Shown here: positions 35,583 through 45,313 of the stretch, piece by piece | Layout: each line of letters begins with the position of its first letter | How positions within the stretch are numbered: position 1 is the stretch's first letter | Source: Saprospiraceae bacterium | GTDB lineage: Bacteria > Bacteroidota > Bacteroidia > Chitinophagales > Saprospiraceae | Direction of reading: 5' to 3' | Assembly (NCBI GenBank): GCA_016715105.1 | Contig: JADKBO010000032.1 | Coordinates: 10,752-74,751, forward strand | Length of the DNA: 64,000 nt | Translations under genes and position numbers: made by a program | Notes under the pieces: generated by a model | The model's database searches: none | Seen by the model: the letters and a program-made list of their open reading frames with translations, nothing else | Told to the model about the DNA's origin: nothing

Positions 35583-37121
35583 TTACTTATTTTCCAATGG
35601 CAAAGAATTGGATACGAAAGCCAGGTATTTTCCATCCGGACTCCATGCAGGAGAATTAAAACTGCCTTCTCCACCATAAAGATGAGCGACCACTTTTGGC
35701 GCACCTCCAGAAATCGGCATAATTCTCAACTCGACATTTTTACAATAAGGTCTTTCAGAAGATTCTACTTGATATGGGTAAGTCAAAAAGGCCAACCACT
35801 TATTATCTGGTGAAGGGTGAGGAAACCAATTATTGCCACTGCCAAAAGTAAGTTGCTCTTGATCTTTGCCATCGGCCTTCATTCTATAAATTTGCATCGT
35901 ACCACTGACATTGCTGTTGTAATAAATATATCTGCCATCAGGAGAATATTCTGCGCCGTCAGCATGCCCGCGAGTATGGAATGTCAACTGTGTGCTTTTG
36001 CTACCAGATAAGGTTTTTTTAAATACGTTCAGAAATGTACTTTTACCAGGAATTTGAGCACTATACACCACTTCCCTTCCATCTGGACTCCAGCCATGAA
36101 TATTGGCTTGTTCAATTTCCAAAATGGTTTTTGGTTCACCTCCATCTAATGGGAAATAATAAATACCAGCATTTTTTGATGTGGTATCAGGACTTGTAGA
36201 AACTCCTATAGAACGACCATCTGGAGAAATTAAATGATTAGTAATCAAGAGGTCTTTTTTTCCAGTTTTAATACCTTTGGGTAAACTTCCTTCTCTTTGG
36301 ATAGAGTATATTTTTCCAGCTTTGTTGAATAGGATCCGCTTACTGTCTCGCGACCAAGTGGGAGCTTTAATGGTAGCGGTATCTTCATAAACGATCTTCC
36401 GAATACCATCATTGATGCTCATGACTTCCAGTTTGCTACCCAATTTCATTTCATCCAGGGGATCTTGGTCACGTATCGTTTTTATAATCCTTACGTTCCA
36501 AGCAATACCTTCCTCAACTTTGGTTGAATCGTGACTACAAATAAAAATGCCGACAAGTACTTGATCACCAAGTTTGGGTTCTTTTGTACGTCCGATTTCT
36601 TGCAATGGTTCTCCTGGATTTGCAATACTCATAATATACTGATCCCCGGAACGCTCCAATTGCAAGGTTTCCACATCGCTTTTGGGTGAAAAAATTTCAT
36701 CTTCAGGGTCTCGCATATAGGCTCCTCTCAAAGCCCTCCATTGCATGACAGTGAGCCCATCCCCATGAACAGTTGCAGTAACATGTGCTGCATCAGCATC
36801 TTCGGTGGATCTGATCATCCAGCCAATTTTTCGGTGAGGATTAACACCTTTTCCCATCAATTTAAAATTGGCCGTAAGTATAAAATCACCTGAAATTTCT
36901 TTGAACGCATATTGGAATTCATCCCTGTTGAACCAGATATTATATCCTGATCCTTTTAAATAATACGACGACTCCAAGGGCAAATAAGTAGTTTCACCCT
37001 TTTTTTCTGGTTTTCCAATATCCAGACTCTTATCAAAAATTCCTATTGATCCTTGACCATACATAGCAATAACCATCATGGTCATCATCATTGCAGGTAA
37101 TAAAACGGTTCGCATATTCAT
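35583..37121 (-). CDS. Secreted TolB-like beta-propeller protein with N-terminal lectin-like domain
   Basis: The 512-residue protein has a Met-rich Sec signal ending near MYGQ. Residues 30-220 form a concanavalin-like or DUF1349-type domain (GDFILTANFKLMGKGVNPHR through GIFICSHD). Residues 235-505 form a six-bladed propeller with TolB-type repeats: APTWSRDSKRILFNKAGKIY, SPDGRSIGVSTSPDT, WSPDGREVVYSAQIPG, YSPDGRYIYYNSNVSG, PSPDNKWLAFLTYP, WSPDGKYLAFVSNS. This combination is common in extracellular proteins of Bacteroidota that handle sugars. It lies 94 bp downstream of the DUF1080 gene in the same orientation. Confidence 0.88.
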   Translation of the reverse strand: MNMRTVLLPAMMMTMMVIAMYGQGSIGIFDKSLDIGKPEKKGETTYLPLESSYYLKGSGYNIWFNRDEFQYAFKEISGDFILTANFKLMGKGVNPHRKIGWMIRSTEDADAAHVTATVHGDGLTVMQWRALRGAYMRDPEDEIFSPKSDVETLQLERSGDQYIMSIANPGEPLQEIGRTKEPKLGDQVLVGIFICSHDSTKVEEGIAWNVRIIKTIRDQDPLDEMKLGSKLEVMSINDGIRKIVYEDTATIKAPTWSRDSKRILFNKAGKIYSIQREGSLPKGIKTGKKDLLITNHLISPDGRSIGVSTSPDTTSKNAGIYYFPLDGGEPKTILEIEQANIHGWSPDGREVVYSAQIPGKSTFLNVFKKTLSGSKSTQLTFHTRGHADGAEYSPDGRYIYYNSNVSGTMQIYRMKADGKDQEQLTFGSGNNWFPHPSPDNKWLAFLTYPYQVESSERPYCKNVELRIMPISGGAPKVVAHLYGGEGSFNSPAWSPDGKYLAFVSNSLPLENK

Positions 37122-37214
37122 TGGTTTTGCGGCTGACTATTATTTCTTCAAAATTTGGGACCTAAATAAGTGGACTTCATGCTGGCCCACAACTTCATAA
37201 ATATAATTTACAAA

Positions 37215-38501
37215 TTACTTTATAGCTCTTTCTGGAAAATAAAAATCTTTGTATCCCAATCCTGCTTGATCAATTACATCCAGAAAATATTGAGATGCTT
37301 CCACTTCTTCCAGACTGGAAATGCCGCTGTAAGTAAATTTACAACCTTTGGCTTTAGCGGATTTGATAGTTGCGATTGAAGGAGTTTTTTGCACATTGTC
37401 GATTTCTATAGCTGCTCCATTTTTACCAGCAGCATCTAAAAGTGCCAATAATTTGCTCTCAGGTACTGAATCTCGCAGCGTAAGAATATTGACTTTTTTA
37501 TTGTTTAGTTTTTCTAAAATTTGAGCATCCCCAGCGCTTGCTATGATATAGGTGCTCATTGAACTTTCTGCAGAGCCTTCTACAGATTGCCCTAATACGA
37601 TTGGTTTTGTTTTGTACAAATCTGCCGCCAATGCTTTATCTGCTTCGTTGGGAATAAATCCGACGTTGATTCCCGTAACAAAGCCATTGCTGATCCTATC
37701 CTCTATATCTGCTTGATCGATATATTTTGGATTGAGGTCGGCAAAACCAAAATGACCTTCCGTAGCAAACTTCATCATTCTTTCATGCCAAGGGCCTAAG
37801 GGTCTTATTTTTATCATCTTAGGATCCAATTCTAGTCTTCTTACTTTGATACTTTTGAACTCCACCTTGCTGTTTGGATCATGGCATTGGATGGCAAAAG
37901 TCCCTTTACCAAAAGATTGTTTTCTATTGGGATCGAATAATTGCAGGTATGAGACGCTTTGAACATCATTTACCCAAACTTCAGCAAAGTCTCCATTGAC
38001 AACAATTCTTGTTTTATACCATTCACCATCTTTGGCCAATGGAAAATAAGCATTTCTTACGTTATACAAGCTGCCTGATTTTTTGAGCTCACGATAATCA
38101 CCATCACCAGTATGACTCAAATTTACTTGAACCTCAAATCCTTGTGCTGGCCAACCTTCGTCCTGATATTTGGTATGAAAAAAAATCCCACTGTTGGAGC
38201 CAGGTGTTGTACGTACCTCAGCTTCCAATTCAAAATGATCAAATCCATCACCCAAAGCTTCACCTTCATAAAACAAGTGAGAACGCTCACCACTGGCAAT
38301 CAGAATTCCATCCACAATTTTGAAAGATGCGGTATCCTCATTATTTCTCCAGCCAGTAAAGTCCTTGCCATTAAATAATTCTGTCCACTCCCCTCCTTCA
38401 TCCGCAGGTAGCTCCTCTATTTCCGCTTTTTTGGGCCCGCAACTATACACCATTACGAGCAAAAGGATGAATTGTATTACTTTCATAAATTTGAATTTCA
38501 T
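37215..38501 (-). CDS. DUF1080 lipoprotein with a degenerate PHP-like C-terminal domain
   Basis: This 428-residue lipoprotein has a signal ending in the lipobox VYSC. Residues 35-205 are a DUF1080/3-keto-disaccharide hydrolase domain: WTELFNGKDFTGWRNNED, then FELEAEVRTTPGSNSGIFFH and GFEVQVNLSHTGDGDYRELK. A further 200 residues (PLGPWHERMMKFATEGHFGF onward) follow the order of a TIM-barrel or PHP-type domain (IEDRISNGFVTGINVGF, KPIVLGQSVEG), but the histidines expected in the active site are largely absent. It may act on glycosides in the periplasm. The TolB-like gene follows downstream. Confidence 0.82.
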   Translation of the reverse strand: MKFKFMKVIQFILLLVMVYSCGPKKAEIEELPADEGGEWTELFNGKDFTGWRNNEDTASFKIVDGILIASGERSHLFYEGEALGDGFDHFELEAEVRTTPGSNSGIFFHTKYQDEGWPAQGFEVQVNLSHTGDGDYRELKKSGSLYNVRNAYFPLAKDGEWYKTRIVVNGDFAEVWVNDVQSVSYLQLFDPNRKQSFGKGTFAIQCHDPNSKVEFKSIKVRRLELDPKMIKIRPLGPWHERMMKFATEGHFGFADLNPKYIDQADIEDRISNGFVTGINVGFIPNEADKALAADLYKTKPIVLGQSVEGSAESSMSTYIIASAGDAQILEKLNNKKVNILTLRDSVPESKLLALLDAAGKNGAAIEIDNVQKTPSIATIKSAKAKGCKFTYSGISSLEEVEASQYFLDVIDQAGLGYKDFYFPERAIK

Positions 38502-38688
38502 ATTTTAAATAATTTTGAGGGTTACCATACGTGTAGTGGCTCAAATATATATTTGAAATTACAGTTATTATCGAATTTTCAAGCAAATTTCAAATAAGAA
38601 ATACTTTCAATCACGAATCAAGATGATCAGAGCCATAATTATTTACCAAATACAGGATTTGATCTAAATAATTTGGAGAAAGACGCGC

Positions 38689-39762
38689 TTAATTTTCGTC
38701 CTCACCCTTCATTTTATTGGCATTTTCTGCAACCTGCAATGCCTCGATGATTCCACTGATGTCGCCATCCATCACTCTATCTAGGTTATACAAAGTGAGG
38801 TTGATTCTGTGGTCAGTCAATCTATTTTGAGGGAAATTGTAGGTACGGATTTTATCAGATCGGTCACCAGAACCAACCAATGATTTCCTGGTTTCCTTTT
38901 GCTCTTGATAAGTTTTTTCACGTTGTATTTCTATGATTCTGGAATACAATTTCTGCATAGCGATTTCGCGGTTTTTGTGCTGAGATCTTGCCTCCGTACT
39001 TTCTGCAACAACACCAGTTGGTAAGTGAGTAAACCGCACACCTGTTTCTACTTTATTAACATTTTGTCCACCTGCACCACTTGAACGAAAAGTATCAACC
39101 TTTAAGTCTTCCTTTTTGATGTCGATCTCCTCTTCTTCGTATTTAGGCATTACGACTACAGTAGCTGCGGAAGTATGTACCCTACCCTTTGCTTCTGTTT
39201 CCGGTACTCTTTGCACCCGATGTGCTCCTGATTCAAATTTGAGTTTACCGTATACCTCTTCACCAAAAATTTCCAAGACAATTTTATTATATCCACCGAC
39301 AGATCCTTCATTGATGTCGACAGCTTCTACCTTCCATTTCATTTCTTCAAAATATCGGCTGTACATTCTATAAAGATCGCCCGCAAAAATACTGGCCTCG
39401 TCTCCACCAGTACCTGAGCGAATTTCAAAAATTACGTCTTTGGAATCTTCCGGGTCTTTGGGTATCAACAATAATTTGATCTTTTCTTCTAGTTCCGTTG
39501 CTTCTGCTTGCAAACTATCAATTTCTTCTCTGGCAATCTCTCGCATTTCTGGATCGCTATCTTTTAACATAGCCTGAGCACTGTCAATGTTTTCCATGAC
39601 CAATTTATAAGTCTGGTATTCAGCAACTATAGCGGTGAGATCTTTATATTCTTTATTCACCTTTGTAAAAGCTTTCATATCAGAAGCCAACTCAGGATCA
39701 GATAATTTTTCTTCCAAATATTTATATCTGTCGTAAATGAGAGCCAATTTTGAAAGTATCAT
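38689..39762 (-). CDS. prfA: Peptide chain release factor 1
   Basis: RF1 recognises UAA and UAG and triggers peptide release. The 357-residue protein has the codon-recognition PxT motif as PET in HRVQRVPETEAKGRVHTSAA, and the GGQ loop as FRSSGAGGQNVNKVET. The C-terminus has KIRTYNFPQNRLTDHRINLT. Length and order match the family. No frameshift is seen in this core gene. The upstream minus-strand neighbour, DUF349-like, ends 119 bp away with its own terminator. Confidence 0.97.
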   Translation of the reverse strand: MILSKLALIYDRYKYLEEKLSDPELASDMKAFTKVNKEYKDLTAIVAEYQTYKLVMENIDSAQAMLKDSDPEMREIAREEIDSLQAEATELEEKIKLLLIPKDPEDSKDVIFEIRSGTGGDEASIFAGDLYRMYSRYFEEMKWKVEAVDINEGSVGGYNKIVLEIFGEEVYGKLKFESGAHRVQRVPETEAKGRVHTSAATVVVMPKYEEEEIDIKKEDLKVDTFRSSGAGGQNVNKVETGVRFTHLPTGVVAESTEARSQHKNREIAMQKLYSRIIEIQREKTYQEQKETRKSLVGSGDRSDKIRTYNFPQNRLTDHRINLTLYNLDRVMDGDISGIIEALQVAENANKMKGEDEN

Positions 39763-39824
39763 TGAATGTATTTTTTAATAATGGATTGGAATAAAAAATG
39801 GAAAGTTCAGCTAGACTAAAATAC

Positions 39825-39868
39825 AAAAAGGCCCGGCATTTTTCATCATGAAAATTACCGAGCCTTAT
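39825..39868 (-). terminator. Intrinsic terminator of the DUF349-like gene
   Basis: On the minus strand AAGGCTCGGTAATTTTCAT pairs with ATGAAAAATGCCGGGCCTT with two mismatches, followed by TTTTT. It lies about 14 bp after the stop codon of the gene at 39882. Confidence 0.9.
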
Positions 39869-39881
39869 TTGACTTAAGGAG

Positions 39882-41315
39882 CTACTCTTCTTCTTGAGTC
39901 GCTTCTTTATTTTCTTTGGAAGACTTTACAGAATCCATAAGCTCTTCAGCTTTGTCTTCCAGTTTATCGCTTACTTCTTCCAATTTATCTTCTATATTTT
40001 CGACAAAATCTTCAGCCTTGTCACCTATGACTTCTGCAACTGCCTTGACGGTGTCTACCGCATCTTCAAATCCTTCTCCCACAACAGTTGCTATAGAAGC
40101 CAAAATTCCACTCGCTTTCTCACCTAGTGATTTTGATTCATTGATTTCAGATGCTGCATGCTCCAATTTCTCGCTCAAGTCAGATCTGTTTTCTTCGGCA
40201 GATTTGATATCCTCAGCAATTTTTGATTTCACCTGTTCTTTGGCTTCGTCTTTTTTCGCACGCTTATTGATAGACTCAAGTTTGGAATCCAACATGACTT
40301 TGGTATTGTACATATCCTCAAGTTTCTCTTTTTTAGACTTGATTCTTTCTTCTACCATTTTCATTTTTGCTTGTCTGATTTGCATCTCAAGCTGACCTTC
40401 ACTTTGACTGATTCTCTTGTTTTGGAAATCAATTTCTTGTTGATCTTTTTTCACTGAGATCTCCATTTTTTTGATTGCCCCAATCAGACCATCGTATCTA
40501 CTTTGTATACGACCGCTCTCGCCTCCGCCGCCTTTACGAGGTTCAGCCGAACGTTGATCACCTTTATTTTCCTTCAATGCCTTGAAAGCAGCATCGATTT
40601 TTGCCCAAACTTTATTTTTGTCTCCCCTAGTCATGGAGGTTTCATAATACTTCTTTTGAAGCATTTTGAGTTCCTCAAACAAAGGTCTTACGCCCAATCC
40701 CTTTGAGATTTTATCTTCAATTTCAGCAAGTTCAGTGGTGATTTGCTCTGCAAGAACAGCAGACTGACTTTCATACTGTCTTTGTACCTCTTTTTTGAGG
40801 CCCTTCATTTTATCAAAGAGGTTGTTTGTTCGCTCTTTCAAAATGGTTGAATGCTCTTTGAATATGGTATGTTCTTGAATTTGAGTTGAAACTTTCTTCC
40901 AAAACTCTACTAAGTCTCCCCAAGCATTTTCGCTATATTCAGAAAGGCTATCTATTTTTTCTTTGAGCTCATCAATCTCGCCCTTGTATGTTTCATACAA
41001 CTTGGTAGAAAGTACCACAAAATGCCATTCTGCTTGAGCCCTTGATATCACATCAGTTCTCTCTGTTTTGATGTCATCTGGCAATAAACTGTCAGAAATA
41101 GAAAGTGGTCTTTCTATTGTTTTGTGATTGGCAGGGAAAACAACCTCATGGTTTTCTCTCCATTTATCCAACATCGTTTGATAAAATTCCTCCGTTGCCA
41201 CTTCCTGTGGAAACACATGGATTAAAATTTTATTATCCTTTTCCAATAATTCGATCGCCAAAAGAATCTTTTCATTTTCGGCATTTTCACCCCAAAGTAC
41301 AATCTTCGTCTTCAT
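39882..41315 (-). CDS. DUF349-like coiled-coil protein
   Basis: The 477-residue protein lacks a signal or membrane segment. Residues 1-115 read KIVLWGENAENEKILLAIEL and VFPANHKTIERPLSISDSLL, a globular domain seen in related Bacteroidota proteins. Residues 130-265 contain DUF349-type helices (LFEELKMLQKKYYETSMTRG, then DKNKVWAKIDAAFKALKE). Residues 265-400 are a long coiled coil of K/E-rich heptads. The last 70 residues are acidic and amphipathic (VGEGFEDAVDTVKAVAEVIG, then repeated DKLEE). A cytosolic scaffold role is inferred; the mechanism is unknown. Confidence 0.72.
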   Translation of the reverse strand: MKTKIVLWGENAENEKILLAIELLEKDNKILIHVFPQEVATEEFYQTMLDKWRENHEVVFPANHKTIERPLSISDSLLPDDIKTERTDVISRAQAEWHFVVLSTKLYETYKGEIDELKEKIDSLSEYSENAWGDLVEFWKKVSTQIQEHTIFKEHSTILKERTNNLFDKMKGLKKEVQRQYESQSAVLAEQITTELAEIEDKISKGLGVRPLFEELKMLQKKYYETSMTRGDKNKVWAKIDAAFKALKENKGDQRSAEPRKGGGGESGRIQSRYDGLIGAIKKMEISVKKDQQEIDFQNKRISQSEGQLEMQIRQAKMKMVEERIKSKKEKLEDMYNTKVMLDSKLESINKRAKKDEAKEQVKSKIAEDIKSAEENRSDLSEKLEHAASEINESKSLGEKASGILASIATVVGEGFEDAVDTVKAVAEVIGDKAEDFVENIEDKLEEVSDKLEDKAEELMDSVKSSKENKEATQEEE

Positions 41316-41405
41316 CCTTATAACCTATTTTGTAATGTGTGTCTCTTGGAGTTCCCTCCTAGAATTTACTATTTGTGTAATTTGTTATCATTTACCAATG
41401 CTCGA

Positions 41406-42407
41406 CTATCCAAGCAAATGGTTGTCTTGTAAATACTTAACGATCTGAACAGCGTTTGTCGCGGCTCCTTTCCTCAAATTATCTGCAACTATCCACATGT
41501 TTAATGTGTTGGCTTGAGACTCGTCTCTTCTTATCCTACCAACAAATACTTCATTTTTATGTCTTGCATATAACGGCATAGGATAGTCAAATGTTGATGG
41601 GTTGTCTTTGACAATAACGCCTGGTGTATGATTGAGTAAGTCAAAAATCTGATCCAACTCGTATGGTTTTTCAAACTCTACGTTGACACATTCTGAATGA
41701 CCACCATTGACTGGTACTCTTACTGCTGTTGCAGTTACTGCAATTTGATCATCTCCAAGGATCTTTTTGGTTTCGTGAACCAACTTCATTTCTTCCTTGG
41801 TATAACCATTATCTAAAAAAACATCACATTGAGGAATGCAGTTTTCATATATCTGATAGTGGTAAGCCATAGCAGATTTCTCCAATGGTTTACCATCTCT
41901 CTCTGCTTCATATTGAGCCACTGCTTTAGCACCCGTGCCTGTGAATGATTGGTACGTAGATACAACCAATCTTTTGATGCCCAATGCTTTATGCAATTGA
42001 CTCAAAGCCAATACCATTTGAATGGTGCTGCAGTTAGGATTTGCGATGATTTTATCTGCTTTTGTAAGCGTAGAAGCGTTTATTTCTGGAACACAAAGCA
42101 CTTTTGTTGGGTCCATCCGCCATGCAGAAGAGTTATCAACCACCGTGGTTCCTACTTCAGCAAATTTGGGTGCCCATTCCAATGATACACTACCCCCAGC
42201 AGAAAAAATTGCTACATCTGGTGCCATATTTACTGCCTCTTGCATACCAACAATGGTGTATTCCTTACCAGCATACTGGATCTTTTTACCAACAGATTTT
42301 TCACTTGCTACAGGAATATATTCTGTAATTGGAAGATTCATTTCTTCCAACACTTGATTCATGACCGTTCCTACAAGTCCAGTTACACCTACTACCGCTA
42401 ATCGCAT
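41406..42407 (-). CDS. asd: Aspartate-semialdehyde dehydrogenase
   Basis: Asd reduces aspartyl phosphate to aspartate semialdehyde for lysine, methionine, threonine and diaminopimelate synthesis. The 333-residue protein has the NADP-binding start RLAVVGVTGLVGTVMNQVLE, the active-site motif IIANPNCSTIQM with Cys126, and VPVNGGHSECVNVEF with the catalytic His. QSFTGTGAKAVAQYEAERDG is the substrate loop. A TATATTTG box on the minus strand at 42500-42507 matches the -7 consensus about 93 bp upstream. Confidence 0.96.
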   Translation of the reverse strand: MRLAVVGVTGLVGTVMNQVLEEMNLPITEYIPVASEKSVGKKIQYAGKEYTIVGMQEAVNMAPDVAIFSAGGSVSLEWAPKFAEVGTTVVDNSSAWRMDPTKVLCVPEINASTLTKADKIIANPNCSTIQMVLALSQLHKALGIKRLVVSTYQSFTGTGAKAVAQYEAERDGKPLEKSAMAYHYQIYENCIPQCDVFLDNGYTKEEMKLVHETKKILGDDQIAVTATAVRVPVNGGHSECVNVEFEKPYELDQIFDLLNHTPGVIVKDNPSTFDYPMPLYARHKNEVFVGRIRRDESQANTLNMWIVADNLRKGAATNAVQIVKYLQDNHLLG

Positions 42408-42541
42408 ATTTTTAAACTGATTAAAAATTTAAAATTTTATTAATATTCGTTATCCCTTGAATACAAGCCAGTTGTCTTATACTTGTCCAAAAAGAGGTGC
42501 AAATATATAGCTATGTTTTAAATGGTTTGTATTTTTATATC

Positions 42542-44314
42542 ATGAGGATAGTAATTTTAATATTTTGTACAATTTTGTACACATCTGTGATTTGTCAAAT
42601 TTCAGACGATTTTGAAGACGGTGATATTACAAACAACCCTACTTGGGTTGGAGATGTTGGAAATTTCATCGTCAATGCGGAGGGTAGTCTACAGTTGATG
42701 GCTCCTGATGCCGGGAGGTCTTTTATTACAACTGCTGCTGTATTTCCAGATAGTTTCTCTCTGTCTTTTGCTCATACTTTTGACTTTAGTCCGAGCACTA
42801 GTAATCTATCCAGATTTTATTTCTTGTTAGATGGTCAGGATGTTTCAAAAGCAAATGGATACTACCTCAATTTTGGAGAAAATGGTAGTGCTGACGCCAT
42901 AAAACTATACCAACTCAAAGCAGGGGCTTCCTCATTGATTGGCTCTGGTACTGCTGGTGCCATTGCGCTAGCTTCCAATTTTGTTAAGCTACAATTAGAT
43001 TTTCAATCCAATGTATTTTCACTCAAGGCAGCTTATGATGCCAGCAGTGCTTTGGTTGAAGAGTTGAGATTACCTCATACAATTGCCAGAAGCTCAGGCA
43101 CAACCTACATTGGTTTTGAATGCATATACACTGCTTCCAGGGTTGATAAGTTCTATTTAGATGATCTGGCATTGGTTATCTATCAGCCAGATTTGACCGC
43201 CCCTTCTATATCTGAGGTCAATGTTATTGATTCAAAAACTTTGAATGTCAAATTTTCAGAACCGCTAAGTGCAGAATCTCTGTTACCAGCAAATTTTACT
43301 TTAAATCCGGGCCCCATTGCTATATCAGCTGTTGAACAGACAGGATCATTCACCAATTTCAACCTCATTATAAATGGGACCATTCAACCTGGCATAAATT
43401 ACTCGCTTGGTGTTGCAAAATTGACAGACCTCAAGGGAAATCTAGCGAATAACCTCACTTTTGGAGGCATCAAACGATTAGCGCAACCACTTGCTGGTGA
43501 AATATTCATTTCTGAAATATTATTTGATCCTGTAAGTGGCGGCTCAGATTATTTGGAACTTTATAATGACTCAGAACTTGATGTAGATCTTAAAGGACTA
43601 GTCATCAAAAACTTAGATAATACTGATCAAAAAACAATCACTACCACTACCATTATCCCAAGTAAAAGTTATTTAGCACTTACAGCCGATCCTGCTCAAG
43701 TTAGAAGCCAATACCAAACACCCACAGAAGCTAACATCATTGCCTTTACTTTACCTGCTTTCAACAATGATGCAGGCCATGCAGCTATTGCATTTCCCTC
43801 AGAAACACAACTGGATGATTTTAAATACCTGGATGACTACCACAATGCTTTATTGGATGTTGTCGATGGTGTAAGTCTTGAAAGATTGAGTTTCGCGCTT
43901 CCTTTTGGCAATGGTAATTATGCATCAGCAGCAAAATCAGTAAATTATGGTAGTCCAGGATATGCAAATAGCAATGGAGAAATAGCAAGTACTGGTGAGG
44001 AATCATTTTCCTTACTTCAAAGGAAATTTAGTCCAGATAGCGATGGTGTTGTGGATGAATTATTATTGAATTACAACTTGGATGAAGATGGATTTGTATT
44101 AAATCTTTCCATATTCGATGCGAGCGGTCTTCCAGTCAAGAAAATTGCATCCAATGAATTATTGGGTAGAAATGGTTTTGTTCGTTGGAATGGTTTGAAT
44201 GAAGACGGCGATTTAGAAAGGCCGGGCATTTATTTATTAATTGGTACTGCACATTCCTTAAATGGCACCGTTATTGAAATAAGTAAAACGTGTATCTTAG
44301 CGGCACGTTTATAA
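42542..44314 (+). CDS. Secreted protein with lamin-tail domain and FlgD-like C-terminal domain
   Basis: From the ATG at 42542 (MRIVILIFCTILYTSVICQI) the protein has a Sec signal. Residues 20-215 form a jelly-roll-like domain (SFSLSFAHTFDFSPSTSNLS). An Ig-like or Big_5-type domain follows (SKTLNVKFSEPLSAESLLPA). Next is a lamin-tail domain (GEIFISEILFDPVSGGSDYL, ELYNDSELDVDLKGLVIKNL). The last 80 residues resemble the FlgD-like domain (LSIFDASGLPVKKI, RPGIYLLIGT), often placed at the C-terminus of cell-surface proteins of this phylum. Together these suggest a surface-attached protein. The frame is open back to 42497, but the ATG at 42542 begins the signal. Confidence 0.82.
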   Translation: MRIVILIFCTILYTSVICQISDDFEDGDITNNPTWVGDVGNFIVNAEGSLQLMAPDAGRSFITTAAVFPDSFSLSFAHTFDFSPSTSNLSRFYFLLDGQDVSKANGYYLNFGENGSADAIKLYQLKAGASSLIGSGTAGAIALASNFVKLQLDFQSNVFSLKAAYDASSALVEELRLPHTIARSSGTTYIGFECIYTASRVDKFYLDDLALVIYQPDLTAPSISEVNVIDSKTLNVKFSEPLSAESLLPANFTLNPGPIAISAVEQTGSFTNFNLIINGTIQPGINYSLGVAKLTDLKGNLANNLTFGGIKRLAQPLAGEIFISEILFDPVSGGSDYLELYNDSELDVDLKGLVIKNLDNTDQKTITTTTIIPSKSYLALTADPAQVRSQYQTPTEANIIAFTLPAFNNDAGHAAIAFPSETQLDDFKYLDDYHNALLDVVDGVSLERLSFALPFGNGNYASAAKSVNYGSPGYANSNGEIASTGEESFSLLQRKFSPDSDGVVDELLLNYNLDEDGFVLNLSIFDASGLPVKKIASNELLGRNGFVRWNGLNEDGDLERPGIYLLIGTAHSLNGTVIEISKTCILAARL

Positions 44315-45312
44315 AACAAACAAATACTCAGACCAAAACGGTTTATTTCTATGATGATTCAAAACCCAGATATTTCAATTTTTATAGCATTTTTTTGCTC
44401 TGCCTCTGGGTTTTGGCAGTTTTAATCATCGTTGCGCCTCAATTTCCTACCTTAAGTTTGGTTTCAGATTATACCATCCATTTTATGGTCTTTTTCTTTT
44501 TAATTGGGATAGGTGGTTACTTTTTCAATAATAGAAAAATCATTCTCAGTTCATTTGGAATTTGTGCCCTCCTTTGTGTCATTTTAAAAAATGAATCGGA
44601 ATCTCCTTTCATCAACAAAGACGAACATTCAGATCAGGTCCTCTTTGCACACATCAATCTCGCAAACGTGCGCAACCCATTTGAATTGTTACCAACTTTG
44701 ATAGAAATGGATTGTGATGTACTCAGTTTCGTAGAAGTAACACCAGATTGGGAAGATATTCTCGAGTCAGGCTTGGCACTCAAATACAAATATTCTACCG
44801 ACATTGTAAGGATCGATCCTTTTGGAAAGGCTGTTTTTTCAAAATATCCCCTAAGCAATGTAGACACGATAAAGTTTGAGGAGATGACTGATCTTTCTGC
44901 CGAAATAAACATCGATGGAAAAATCTATAAGTTATATAACACTTATATCATTCCACCTTTAGATAATAATTCTCAAGTACTTGCTAAAAAACAACTCGAA
45001 CAACTTACCTCAAAAGTCAGTGGAAATGTAAACAGCATCGTACTTGGTGAATACAATATGGTTTATTGGTCTAGTCTCATCAAAAGTTTCAGATTCAACA
45101 CAAACTTACAGAGCAGTAGAAGAGACATCATCCCTTCATCATTAGATGTGCCGAGAGATCACATTTTCCATTCAAATGAAATGCAGTGTTTGGGCATCAA
45201 AGACATCCACCTCAAAGATGGTTCCAGAGTGGGTCTTTTTGCAAAATATCGGATCAAAAGTCAACGTACCGGCAAGGACAATGATAGTCCCAAACTTTCA
45301 AAGCTGGAATAA
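44290..45312 (+). CDS. Endonuclease/exonuclease/phosphatase-family membrane protein
   Basis: Three hydrophobic segments (about residues 32-52, 58-80 and 83-101) precede a C-terminal EEP-type domain: HINLANVRNPFELLPTLIEM, DVLSFVEVTPDWEDILESG, FGKAVFSKYPLSNV, SIVLGEYNMVYWSSLI, DVPRDHIFHSNEMQ. The usual metal-binding G-D-F-N is G-E-Y-N here, and Asn occupies the site near HINLAN; the final DH is kept. Catalysis may be altered. The only in-frame start is a GTG at 44290, which overlaps the previous gene by 25 bp. The next gene starts 2 bp after its stop, so they are linked. Confidence 0.75.
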   Translation: MYLSGTFIKQTNTQTKTVYFYDDSKPRYFNFYSIFLLCLWVLAVLIIVAPQFPTLSLVSDYTIHFMVFFFLIGIGGYFFNNRKIILSSFGICALLCVILKNESESPFINKDEHSDQVLFAHINLANVRNPFELLPTLIEMDCDVLSFVEVTPDWEDILESGLALKYKYSTDIVRIDPFGKAVFSKYPLSNVDTIKFEEMTDLSAEINIDGKIYKLYNTYIIPPLDNNSQVLAKKQLEQLTSKVSGNVNSIVLGEYNMVYWSSLIKSFRFNTNLQSSRRDIIPSSLDVPRDHIFHSNEMQCLGIKDIHLKDGSRVGLFAKYRIKSQRTGKDNDSPKLSKLE

Positions 45313-45313
45313 G

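Noticed and set aside
39894..40395. Ser-rich plus-strand frames opposite the coiled-coil gene
   Set aside because: They arise from the complement of K/E-rich heptads; there is no independent coding evidence.
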